Shown in pieces: positions 18,791 to 27,854 of a DNA stretch of 64,000 nucleotides. The first letter of the stretch is position 1. Each line of letters opens with the position of its first letter. Made by a program: the position numbers and the translations under genes. The stretch spans positions 1 to 64,000 of the forward strand of contig CACIGI010000003.1 in assembly GCA_902586125.1 (NCBI GenBank), read 5' to 3'. The DNA comes from an uncultured Pelagibacteraceae bacterium (GTDB lineage: Bacteria > Pseudomonadota > Alphaproteobacteria > Pelagibacterales > Pelagibacteraceae). The notes beneath the pieces were generated by a model. It saw only the letters and a program-made list of their open reading frames with translations, did not search any database and had not been told where the DNA came from.

Positions 18791-20026
18791 TTAATTAATC
18801 AATGCACCAACGTTAAATATTGGTGAGTACATTGCAATCATTAATCCACCAATCATCACACCCATAAAAACAATCATAATTGGTTCTATTAAACTTGACA
18901 TATTGTCAACTGTTGTATCGAATTCCTCTTCATAATAAGCCGCTACGGAATTAAACATTTCATCTAACTGACCTGTTTGTTCTCCGACTGAAATCAATTG
19001 ACTAAAGGTTGGTGGAAAGAGTGGTTCCTTTAAAAAAAGTTTTGTTAATGTATCACCTGAAAAAACACCTTTTTTTACATTCTCTAATGCATCAGTGACG
19101 ACGTCATTGTTACTTACTGATTTTGCTATTTCCAAACTTTCTAAGAGATTTACACCCGCAGCACTTAAGTTTCCTAATATTAATGAAATTCTTGCTAACA
19201 AAGATTTTAAAATCATATCTCCAAAAAGAGGTAATTTTAATACTTGTCTGTGCCATTTAAAACGGATAGCTGCATTCTTTTTAGTTATATATCTAAATCC
19301 AAAAAAACCACCTACTCCACCAAACAAAATTATTTTTCCACCTGTCCCCCTTAAAAAATCACTCATAGACATAATTGTTGCTGTAGCAGCTGGCAGTTCT
19401 AAACCCATACCATCATACATTTTTGCAAAAACTGGAACTACTTTAACTAACATGAAAGCACTCACAGTAATTGCCACCGAGAACATGATTGCTGGATACA
19501 TTAAGGCGGACTTAATCTTTTTCTTAACCTTCTCTCTCTTTTCCAAAGATTCCACAATTTTTAATAGAAAAACATCCAATTTACCACTAGCTTCACCTGC
19601 TTTTATCAGGTTCACATATACATTATCAAAATGTTGCGGGTATTTTTCAAAACATTTAGACAAGTTTACACCACCTTCCAAACTCTTTCTTATATCTTCA
19701 ATAATGTCCTTTATACCAGGGTTTTCCATCTGATCTCTTAACATTGCTAAGACTTGTAAAATTGGTAAACCCGCTTTAACCATCGTTGCGAATTGTTTTG
19801 AAAATATAAGAATATCTTCCATCTTAACTTTCTTTTTGTTGCTTAAGAATGAAAAGCTACTAGATTTTTTTTTAGTATCGGATTTCTTTTTTTTTGATTT
19901 TACTATGTTGGTAATAATTATTTTCTGCTCTTTTAATAAATGTGAAGCCTCATCAAGATTTATGGCCTCTATATCACCTTGGACATATTTACCATCAGAA
20001 ATTCCTTTATAAGTAAAAGCTTCCAT
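18791..20026 (-). CDS. pilC: Type IV pilus inner-membrane platform protein PilC
   Basis: 411 aa; GspF/PilC family (FSKQFATMVKAGLPILQVLAMLRDQ). Confidence 0.93.
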   Translation of the reverse strand: MEAFTYKGISDGKYVQGDIEAINLDEASHLLKEQKIIITNIVKSKKKKSDTKKKSSSFSFLSNKKKVKMEDILIFSKQFATMVKAGLPILQVLAMLRDQMENPGIKDIIEDIRKSLEGGVNLSKCFEKYPQHFDNVYVNLIKAGEASGKLDVFLLKIVESLEKREKVKKKIKSALMYPAIMFSVAITVSAFMLVKVVPVFAKMYDGMGLELPAATATIMSMSDFLRGTGGKIILFGGVGGFFGFRYITKKNAAIRFKWHRQVLKLPLFGDMILKSLLARISLILGNLSAAGVNLLESLEIAKSVSNNDVVTDALENVKKGVFSGDTLTKLFLKEPLFPPTFSQLISVGEQTGQLDEMFNSVAAYYEEEFDTTVDNMSSLIEPIMIVFMGVMIGGLMIAMYSPIFNVGALIN

Positions 20027-20028
20027 AA

Positions 20029-21780
20029 TTATCCTTCAGAGAGAACTCGTTCATATTCTCTAAAATTCAATTCTCCGGATGCAATTAATCTTCTGCCCAT
20101 ATCTTGCATTGTCTGAAAACCCTCTTTAACCCCTATCTCTCTTAACTCAGGGGTAGTTGCTTGTCTTAAAATAGCTTCTTTAAGTGGTTTTGATACAACC
20201 AAAATTTCATAAATACCTTGTCTTCCTTTATAACCGGTATTACTACATTTGCTACAACCCTTTCCTTTGACAGCTTTAACTCTTGAGGCAAGTTCAGCTG
20301 TAAAACCTAAGTCTTGTAAAACTTTTGGATTAACATCATCATCAGGAACTCTGCAATCTTTACAGTTTTTTCTTGCAAGTCGTTGCGCAACTACAAGCTG
20401 GCAAGCAGCACTTATTAAATAATCTGGCGTTCCCATATTTTGCAATCTAGTAATTGTGCTCGGAGCATCATTTGTGTGTAATGTACTAAATACTAAGTGA
20501 CCAGTAAGGGCTGCTTTTAATCCTATGTCAACAGTTTCTTTATCTCGCATTTCTCCTACAAGAATAATTTCTGGATCTTGTCTTAAAAAAGATCTCAGAG
20601 CTGAGGCAAAAGTTAACCCAATATCATCTTTGATTTGCACTTGTCCTACTCCATCTAACTCGTATTCAACTGGATCCTCAGCAGTTAATATGTTCAAATG
20701 AGGTTTACTTACTTCCTTTAAAATACTATACAAAGTAGTCGATTTTCCAGATCCAGTTGGTCCAGTTACCAAAATTAGTCCTTGAGTACTATGGATTGCT
20801 TTTCTAAGATTTTTTAAATCTTGTTCCTCAAAATTTAATTGCTCAAGTTTTATGTCACCTGCATCCTTATTCAGAATACGCATTACAATTCTCTCGTTAT
20901 TAGCAGTTGGCAAAATAGATAATCGAAGATCTACTACTTTACTTTCAATCTTAAAATTAATTGCTCCATCTTGTGGCAATCTTCTTTCTGCAATGTCTAA
21001 TTTACCCATAATTTTAAATCGAGTAACTACCGCGCCATAATTATCATGAAGAAATTGTTTGTATTGCTCTTGTTCCTGTAACATTCCGTCTAAACGATAT
21101 CTTACTCTTGAACTAAATCTATAAGGTTCGATGTGGATATCACTTACTCCCATTTTAATTGCCTCTGCAACGACTGCTGTACTAAACTTGATTACTTCAG
21201 ACTCATTTTCTATCGCCTCTATATCTTCTTCAGGTGCTTTTTCTAAAACTTCACCTGCATCCCCTAAATCAGAGTCAAAAGTTTTTATTTTTTTTCTATT
21301 TTCATCTCTTATTGATGCAATGGTTACTTCGTCTGTATCACTCGATAACTTCTCAATAAATTCAGAAATGTCTGAAACCTTAGCAGCATGTAGCTCAATA
21401 TTTTTTTTTGTAATGGCTTTTAAATTTCTCATTAGTCCAAGTTTAGAACTATCTGAAATAGCAATATGTAAAGTTTTTCCATCAATCTTGAAAGGTGCTA
21501 CGAAATTAATTTTTATATAATTTGATGGTAAAACTGCTTTTATGTCATCTGTGACTTCAACTTTTTTTAAATCAACAGTATCTAAATTTTGCTCTTTGAT
21601 TAATAGATTTATTATTTTTTGTTCATCTGTAAGCTTCAATTCAAAGATAGCATCAATTTGAGATTTATTACTCTCAGTGCTTACTTTTTTTATATTTATT
21701 AAATCTTTTCCTGATATGATATCGTTATCAATTAAGACATTGACTAAGTTGATTTCACTTTCTCTACTTATTTTTAACAT
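20029..21780 (-). CDS. pilB: Type IV pilus assembly ATPase PilB
   Basis: 583 aa; Walker A GPTGSGKSTTLYSIL, IRQDPEIILVGEMRD-like Walker B, CxxC-type CKDC/CSKC zinc motif. Confidence 0.95.
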   Translation of the reverse strand: MLKISRESEINLVNVLIDNDIISGKDLINIKKVSTESNKSQIDAIFELKLTDEQKIINLLIKEQNLDTVDLKKVEVTDDIKAVLPSNYIKINFVAPFKIDGKTLHIAISDSSKLGLMRNLKAITKKNIELHAAKVSDISEFIEKLSSDTDEVTIASIRDENRKKIKTFDSDLGDAGEVLEKAPEEDIEAIENESEVIKFSTAVVAEAIKMGVSDIHIEPYRFSSRVRYRLDGMLQEQEQYKQFLHDNYGAVVTRFKIMGKLDIAERRLPQDGAINFKIESKVVDLRLSILPTANNERIVMRILNKDAGDIKLEQLNFEEQDLKNLRKAIHSTQGLILVTGPTGSGKSTTLYSILKEVSKPHLNILTAEDPVEYELDGVGQVQIKDDIGLTFASALRSFLRQDPEIILVGEMRDKETVDIGLKAALTGHLVFSTLHTNDAPSTITRLQNMGTPDYLISAACQLVVAQRLARKNCKDCRVPDDDVNPKVLQDLGFTAELASRVKAVKGKGCSKCSNTGYKGRQGIYEILVVSKPLKEAILRQATTPELREIGVKEGFQTMQDMGRRLIASGELNFREYERVLSEG

Positions 21781-23333
21781 TATAAGATCCTTGGAGCTAT
21801 AAATACCAATAGTTCATTCATAGTATCAGCTTTAGAAGTACCTTTAAATAGGCCCCCTACTATTGGCGCATTGCTTACACCAGGAACTCCTCTCTTAAGG
21901 TCAGAAATTTGGTTTTTCTTTATTCCACCTATTACTACAATATCACCATCAGCAACTAATAATTTAGTATTAATTTCCATTGTGTTTATACCAGGAGTGC
22001 CGGGGGTTGATCTGTTTGGAGTGTCGTTATTTACTACGATTTTCAACATAACGTTCCCATCTCCAATAATATTAGGTGTAACCGTAAGTTTTAGAGCAGC
22101 ATCAGCAAATGTATCAGCACCTTCTCCTCCAGACACGGGTATTTGTTCCCCTTGTTTAATACTGGCAGTTTGATTGTCTAGGGTAAACAATTTTGGATTA
22201 GAAACTGTTCTTCCTAACCCTTGAGATTCCAACGCATCTAGTTCAATTTTTAATACTGCTGAGCCAGTTGCTTTTAAAATACCTATTCCACTTGTAGCAC
22301 CAGCGGTTCCAAAACTAAAAAGATTATCTGGTCCTGCTCCAGAAGAAAAAGATGCTGAGTTCGAAGAAATTTCTCCCGTGCTATCAAAAGGTCCACCAAC
22401 TGTACTACCGCCTATAGTACCACCAATTCTCTCACCATTTCGAGTGTAGACTGCGCCCATTTTTTTTCCTAAAGCTTTTTCAAAAGATGAGGTCGCCTCT
22501 ACAATAAAAGCCTCAATTAATACTTGTTTAGTTCTTTTATCTATTTCTCTTATAACCTTATCAACAATATCTAAATCTTTCTCTTTACCTCTAACAATTA
22601 TTGATCTCGTTGTTTTTTCTTCAGTAACCTGGATAGGCATAAAACTTGCACCTGAACCAACAGATGTAAATAATTCTGTAATTGTTGCTTTAGCTTCTGC
22701 CGGAGAAATATAATATAATCTAAATATTTCTGAAATTATAGGTTCTACAGAGTCCTCAAGTTCAACTTTCTTTTTAACTGCTGACGCCCTTGCTGATTTA
22801 TAACTTTCTTGTGATGTTAAATTAGAGGGAGTTGATACTCTTATAATATTACTTGCAACATCAATGTCTGCTGCGTAACTTTTTAAATCTAAAAGAGCAT
22901 TAAATGCTTTATCCCAAGGAACATTTTCTAGCTCTGCACTCACAGCTCCAGCAACTTCCTCACCAACTAATATATTAATATTGCCAATCTCAGCCATTAG
23001 TGCCATCGCTTCTTTATAATCAAGATTTTGAAATTTGAATGAAACGTTTTGTTTTAAAGACTCAAAATCCTCAGAAATTAATAAATAATTTCTTTCTTTA
23101 ACTGAGGATAATTGTTTTCTTTTTTTTAGTTTTATAACATCGCCTTCGATAGGAATTGGTCCCATTTCAGCACTTTTCTCCAATTCTTTTTTTCCTAATT
23201 CTTTAACATCAGTTTTGATCAGAGGTGTGTCATGCTTAAATACCTTTTTTTTAGCCATTTTATCAGCACAGCCTGTCAACAATAAGATTAAAAAAGGAAT
23301 TAATAGGTAGGATGTTTTATTTTTAAACTTCAT
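21780..23333 (-). CDS. pilQ: Type IV pilus secretin (PilQ/MshL-like)
   Basis: 517 aa; lipobox LLLTGCA; secretin motifs (VSNPKLFTLDNQTASIKQGEQIP, GDIVVIGGI, GVPGVSNAPIVGGLFKGTS). Confidence 0.9.
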   Translation of the reverse strand: MKFKNKTSYLLIPFLILLLTGCADKMAKKKVFKHDTPLIKTDVKELGKKELEKSAEMGPIPIEGDVIKLKKRKQLSSVKERNYLLISEDFESLKQNVSFKFQNLDYKEAMALMAEIGNINILVGEEVAGAVSAELENVPWDKAFNALLDLKSYAADIDVASNIIRVSTPSNLTSQESYKSARASAVKKKVELEDSVEPIISEIFRLYYISPAEAKATITELFTSVGSGASFMPIQVTEEKTTRSIIVRGKEKDLDIVDKVIREIDKRTKQVLIEAFIVEATSSFEKALGKKMGAVYTRNGERIGGTIGGSTVGGPFDSTGEISSNSASFSSGAGPDNLFSFGTAGATSGIGILKATGSAVLKIELDALESQGLGRTVSNPKLFTLDNQTASIKQGEQIPVSGGEGADTFADAALKLTVTPNIIGDGNVMLKIVVNNDTPNRSTPGTPGINTMEINTKLLVADGDIVVIGGIKKNQISDLKRGVPGVSNAPIVGGLFKGTSKADTMNELLVFIAPRIL

Positions 23334-23336
23334 AAA

Positions 23337-23840
23337 TTAAAAACTTCTCTCAGTAATTTGATTTTTAAAATTTATTACTAGTAACGATTCACTATTCTTT
23401 TCAAAAACTGCTTCTTTGTTATTGATTGCAACTAATTTTATTCCTGGGCTTAATTCCTCAAACAAGCTTACAGTGATAATGTCTCCGCCTGCATTTACTA
23501 AAGATACAAACCCGCCATTTTTTTCAGACTTCATAACTCCCACAAGTTTAAATTTATATAAACTCATTTCATTCTGAGCCTCTTTTGGGTCGTTGGTCAA
23601 TATAGCACCTCCTGTTAAAGAACTATCACCAACAAAAGGATCATTTAGCGGAAGTGGTTCTTCTTTACTTATCTCAGACGATATGTTTGCTTGTGATTTT
23701 GCTTGCTTCTCTTTAATTTTTTGATTTATCTCTTTAGCTTTATCTAAAATATTTTGTTCTGTATCATGGCTATCAGCCATTGATGTATTTGAGATCAACA
23801 TAAAGAATAAAGAGATAAAGAATATTTTAAAAAAATTCAT
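23337..23840 (-). CDS. pilP: PilP-like pilus assembly protein
   Basis: 167 aa; position between pilO and secretin; 'LYKFKLVGVMKSEKNGGFVSL' PilP-like core. Confidence 0.75.
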   Translation of the reverse strand: MNFFKIFFISLFFMLISNTSMADSHDTEQNILDKAKEINQKIKEKQAKSQANISSEISKEEPLPLNDPFVGDSSLTGGAILTNDPKEAQNEMSLYKFKLVGVMKSEKNGGFVSLVNAGGDIITVSLFEELSPGIKLVAINNKEAVFEKNSESLLVINFKNQITERSF

Positions 23841-24513
23841 CAGGTAAACCCACTATTGTTAATGTTCCTCTCACTTTTATCGCTCCAGTTGAATCTCCTT
23901 TTACCACCTGTATAGACTCTTTGTCAAAGTTTAACATCTTATTGGATAGCGAGAGAGCTCTTTTAAATTTAATATATCCAATAAAATTGCCATCAATTTC
24001 AAAAGTAACGGGAATTAAATAATAAGCGACATTCTTTTTATTAATAGTTTGATTTGTTTTATTTGATTTAGCTTTTTTTCCATCTGCCTTAGCTAAAGCT
24101 TCAGTTTTCATAACCCTTTTAATCTCTTTTTTCTCAATTTTTGAGATGACTAAATCATTTTGTCCTGCAAAAACACTCAATGTTTGGTAAAGACCCTCTA
24201 CCTCAGCTTTTGAATGAAACAGACTAGAATACTTTTCGTATTCTGGTTTAAGTGTTTTAATTCTTGCTTTCATTTTTTTAACATCATTAACAAACTGAAC
24301 AGTCTCTAATTTCTTTTTATTCATATCATCTAACTTGGCTTTTCTCGAATTAACCATGGGATTTAGAACAGCGTAATAAATGATTAAAAACAAAACAACA
24401 GCACCAAAAATAATTCCAATTTTTGTTACTAATTTTTTGTTTGCTAATAATTTTGTAATCTGTTCTTTGACGTCAGACATATTTATGTTTTTTAAATCAA
24501 TATTCATTGCCAT
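23827..24513 (-). CDS. pilO: PilO-like pilus assembly protein
   Basis: 228 aa; single N-terminal TM, coiled coil, position in operon. Confidence 0.75.
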   Translation of the reverse strand: MAMNIDLKNINMSDVKEQITKLLANKKLVTKIGIIFGAVVLFLIIYYAVLNPMVNSRKAKLDDMNKKKLETVQFVNDVKKMKARIKTLKPEYEKYSSLFHSKAEVEGLYQTLSVFAGQNDLVISKIEKKEIKRVMKTEALAKADGKKAKSNKTNQTINKKNVAYYLIPVTFEIDGNFIGYIKFKRALSLSNKMLNFDKESIQVVKGDSTGAIKVRGTLTIVGLPDEFF

Positions 24514-24515
24514 AA

Positions 24516-26996
24516 TTAGCCTCTCTTAATTTTAACTATTACTCTAAAACCTTTCATTGTTGCAGTGCCTGCTCTACCTTTAGGTAACCGCATCGATGAT
24601 AAAGATGCTTGCTCAATTAAATTTTGCTTACCGAGATTATCTATAAACTTTAAAATATCTTGATCACTCGCCGCTACGCCTTGGACTATTAAATTTCGAC
24701 TACCATCATAATCAACCTTATCAAATCTAACTCTATTAGGTACACTCGATGCAACTTGAGCTAAAATTCTATAAGTTAATTCTTTATTCGAGCTCAAAGA
24801 TTTACTTAACTTTAACGATGTATTAATTAGACCAAGTTCTTTTGATACTATTTTTTTTTCTTGAACTATTTTTGTGTGATCAGCTTTAACAATTTCGTAT
24901 TGTTTTAACTTAGAATTGTATGAAAAAATATTCCAAAAAGATAAGCCAAATAAAACCAAATATATTCCAGCTACAGCAGCTGTAATTCCTTTAAAAGCAA
25001 ATCCAGAAATAGCCTTCATCTTTTTTTGCTTCATTACACTTGATCTATCAGGTAATAGGTTGATGTTTTTTACAGCGGTTACGAATTTATAGTAACCAAA
25101 AACGTCCAGTTTTCTAAAAGCTAAACCAACAGCTGTTGATAGAAAAGATCTATCTGCTTTACTATCTAAAGTTTGTTGATATTGACTTGGAATTTTTAAT
25201 CCTTCTGTTGGATCAAATGTATTAAAACCAACATTCATCAAACTTTTTCTGAAGCTCCCTAAATATTCCTCAAGATTCTCAATATCAGAAACTACTCTAA
25301 TATTTCTTATTCTTTTTTCGTATTTTGTCTCAAAATCTTGTATCGCTTGTTTAACTTGAGTTACATATCTTCTTACTAAACCCTCTTTTTCTTCAGCATC
25401 CTGTGACTCTTGCAATATTTTTCTATCTTGCCCTCTAATGAAAATGTCAGTGATTATGGGATTATTATCATAGAGTATCATTAAATAATTTTCATCTAAA
25501 CCAAACTCTAAAACTGCAGTTAAATTTGCATCTTCTGGCTTATTTGCTAGTTGATTTGACTGATCTACTGCAGATTTTAATGCAAAACACTTAACATCAA
25601 TAATAACTGGATTTAATCCTGCATTTTTTATTATTGAGGTGTAACTGTTTATATCGGTTAGTTTTGATGCAACGAATAATATATCCATTGTATTATCTTT
25701 TTCATTTCTATTAATCACTTGGTGAAAAATAGAATAATCTTCTAAATTGTCAGTAAGTTGAACTAAATTTTCCCATAATGAGTTTGTTTCAATAGCTTTA
25801 TTTAATTCATCATCTTTCATGAGAGGTGCAGTCACAACTCTTATAATTGCACTTGTTACAGGAATTGAAATTGCAACATTTGGTGATGAAATCTTATATT
25901 TTTGAATTGCAAGACTAAGTTCCTCTGAAAATTTATCAGCATTTTCAATTGGAGTGCTGTCATCTGTAATATTAACAGGATGTATATAAAGCTTATCTAG
26001 TACCCATTGGTTAGCTTTATTACTTGAAACTTGAACCAATCTTATTTCTTTGTTAGCAAGTTCAACACCTAATATTTCCTCACCTTGTACACTTGATTTT
26101 CCCAATTTAGATTTTAAAAAATTTTCAAACTTTGATTTAAAACTACCTAATTTAGATTTATTAAAAGTTTTTTTATTTGATTTGTTTGCAAATGAAGGTT
26201 TACTTATTTTAATCTCTTTTAATTTTCCAAAAATATTAGAGAGTTTTCCTTTTAATTGATCTTGTTTACTTTGTTCAGCGTTTTCGCTTTCAGTAACCGG
26301 AGAGACTTGTGTTTGTGTTTGGTTTGAGGTGGTATCAATTGTCGTCTTTACCTCATCTGATACTGTTGTTGTATCTTGAGGTTCTTGTATGTTCTCTAAT
26401 GTTGAAATATTTTCATCTAAATCACTTTGATTTTCATTAATTTGGTTATCATTAATTTGATTTTTTAATTTTTCACTTTCTTTTTGAACATCGTCATACC
26501 ATTTTTCTAAAATTGGAATTGCTTCATCTAAATTAGTTGTGCCTGAAGATGAAATTTTTTGTTTTCCGTCAATATAAAGTCTACCAACCCAATTTTTTGA
26601 CTTCAATTCGCCCTTATATTTATCTTGTCTAACATAAATGTGTAATCGGCCATCTTTTTTATGTATTACTTGGTGACTAGAACTAGCCTCTTCGTCTTTT
26701 TTTTCACTTAGAGCATCTGAGCTTTGATTTTCGTTAGCACCCTGTGGGTCTGTGTCATTATTTTTAGAGACAGGGTCTTGATTTTCATCTTTTTTTTCGT
26801 TTGAAGCCTCAAAAACATTTGTTTGATCATTGTTTTGATCAACATTTTGATTTTCATTTTTTAAATTATCATCAGAGGAGATTTTTACACTCTCAGATTG
26901 AGAGGTTTCATCAACTAGAGGTTGATTTTCTGAATTACCCTCAGTTGAGTCCTGATTTATATTTTTTTTATCGTCGTCTTGATCGTTCATATCCAA
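24516..26996 (-). CDS. PilM-PilN fusion with disordered N-terminus and a small integrase Arm/AP2-like domain
   Basis: 826 aa (TTG start at 26996; ATG at 26990); PilM ILGVELANKEIRLVQV, PilN INLLPDR plus TM; N-terminal GRLHIYVRQDKY...WVGRLYIDGKQKISSSGTTNLDEAIPILEKWYDD. Confidence 0.85.
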   Translation of the reverse strand: MDMNDQDDDKKNINQDSTEGNSENQPLVDETSQSESVKISSDDNLKNENQNVDQNNDQTNVFEASNEKKDENQDPVSKNNDTDPQGANENQSSDALSEKKDEEASSSHQVIHKKDGRLHIYVRQDKYKGELKSKNWVGRLYIDGKQKISSSGTTNLDEAIPILEKWYDDVQKESEKLKNQINDNQINENQSDLDENISTLENIQEPQDTTTVSDEVKTTIDTTSNQTQTQVSPVTESENAEQSKQDQLKGKLSNIFGKLKEIKISKPSFANKSNKKTFNKSKLGSFKSKFENFLKSKLGKSSVQGEEILGVELANKEIRLVQVSSNKANQWVLDKLYIHPVNITDDSTPIENADKFSEELSLAIQKYKISSPNVAISIPVTSAIIRVVTAPLMKDDELNKAIETNSLWENLVQLTDNLEDYSIFHQVINRNEKDNTMDILFVASKLTDINSYTSIIKNAGLNPVIIDVKCFALKSAVDQSNQLANKPEDANLTAVLEFGLDENYLMILYDNNPIITDIFIRGQDRKILQESQDAEEKEGLVRRYVTQVKQAIQDFETKYEKRIRNIRVVSDIENLEEYLGSFRKSLMNVGFNTFDPTEGLKIPSQYQQTLDSKADRSFLSTAVGLAFRKLDVFGYYKFVTAVKNINLLPDRSSVMKQKKMKAISGFAFKGITAAVAGIYLVLFGLSFWNIFSYNSKLKQYEIVKADHTKIVQEKKIVSKELGLINTSLKLSKSLSSNKELTYRILAQVASSVPNRVRFDKVDYDGSRNLIVQGVAASDQDILKFIDNLGKQNLIEQASLSSMRLPKGRAGTATMKGFRVIVKIKRG

Positions 26997-27011
26997 TATA
27001 AATATATTTTC

Positions 27012-27344
27012 TCTAACACAATTTTACGAATCTCTAACACAAATTTACAATTAAGTCTAACACAAAAATATTTATTATGTTCAAAATGGGCTAAAAAATT
27101 TAAAAAGCTAGTAAAATAGGCATTTTTTATAATTTATAAATTTTAAGTAGAAATATATAAACCTAGTAATTTTCAATTTTCTCTAACACAAACATGTTAA
27201 ATGAAATTGTGTTAGAGTAAATTTGATTTGTGTTAGAGTAAATTTTATTTTTTTATATTTAAATAAGTCAATAAAATCAACAAAAATGTATTTTTGTCTA
27301 AAATTTATATATTTTGTGTTAGAGTATAATTTTTTGTGTTAGAG
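27012..27344. repeat. Array of eight copies of a 10-bp motif TCTAACACAA (4 forward) / TTGTGTTAGA (4 reverse) in a 540 bp intergenic region
   Basis: Cores at 27013-27022, 27034-27043, 27057-27066, 27182-27191 (+) and 27207-27216, 27228-27237, 27314-27323, 27334-27343 (-). Confidence 0.95.
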
Positions 27345-27540
27345 ATAATTTTAAAATATAAATTACAATAAAATTTTAATATCAAAAATTCTCAAGAGGC
27401 TATTTTTTACAAAATTTTTCTATTTCTAGCAAAAATTGATTAATTTTTTATAAAATTTAATATTTTTTCACTTTAAAAGTGTAAATAATAATAAAAATTA
27501 AATTTTTTCATCGTGATAGAAAAAATTATTAAATTTAATA

Positions 27541-27843
27541 TTAATTTGGGTTACCTTTTATATCAGTTGTTAATTCTTGATAGATCAAAACAGAGATTGT
27601 GTTTAAATTTTCTATAACTCTCTCAAAGTCCCATGACAAATCAACATTATTACAATTGAGTTCTCTAAAATAATATACTTCTGTTAATGGAATAGCTGGT
27701 TTAATTTCCGATGCTATAATATTTAATTGCTTAGTTCTTTTTTCAATCGTGAAATTATACCTACAAACATTTGAAGTTGCCCAATACATAAGTGAAATAA
27801 TAATAATTGAAATAAATATCATTACTTTACTTATTCCAAACAT
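27541..27843 (-). CDS. Hypothetical small single-TM protein
   Basis: 100 aa; N-terminal TM; no family recognised. Confidence 0.5.
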   Translation of the reverse strand: MFGISKVMIFISIIIISLMYWATSNVCRYNFTIEKRTKQLNIIASEIKPAIPLTEVYYFRELNCNNVDLSWDFERVIENLNTISVLIYQELTTDIKGNPN

Positions 27844-27854
27844 AAATTAATAAC

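Noticed and set aside
19095-19733. + strand 212 aa ORF
   Set aside because: Entirely antisense to pilC, no recognisable domain or RBS.
27181-27217. Intrinsic terminator
   Set aside because: Stem is AT/GC mixed without a following T-tract, and its halves belong to the eight-copy motif family.
27001-27350. CRISPR array interpretation of the TCTAACACAA repeats
   Set aside because: Units are only 10-12 bp, occur in both orientations, spacers are AT-rich and irregular, and no cas genes are present.
27001-27540. Chromosomal origin (DnaA boxes)
   Set aside because: The motif shares only a TGTG/CACA core with TTATCCACA and flanking genes show no strand switch or origin-linked genes; kept only as a weak alternative needing a GC-skew test.
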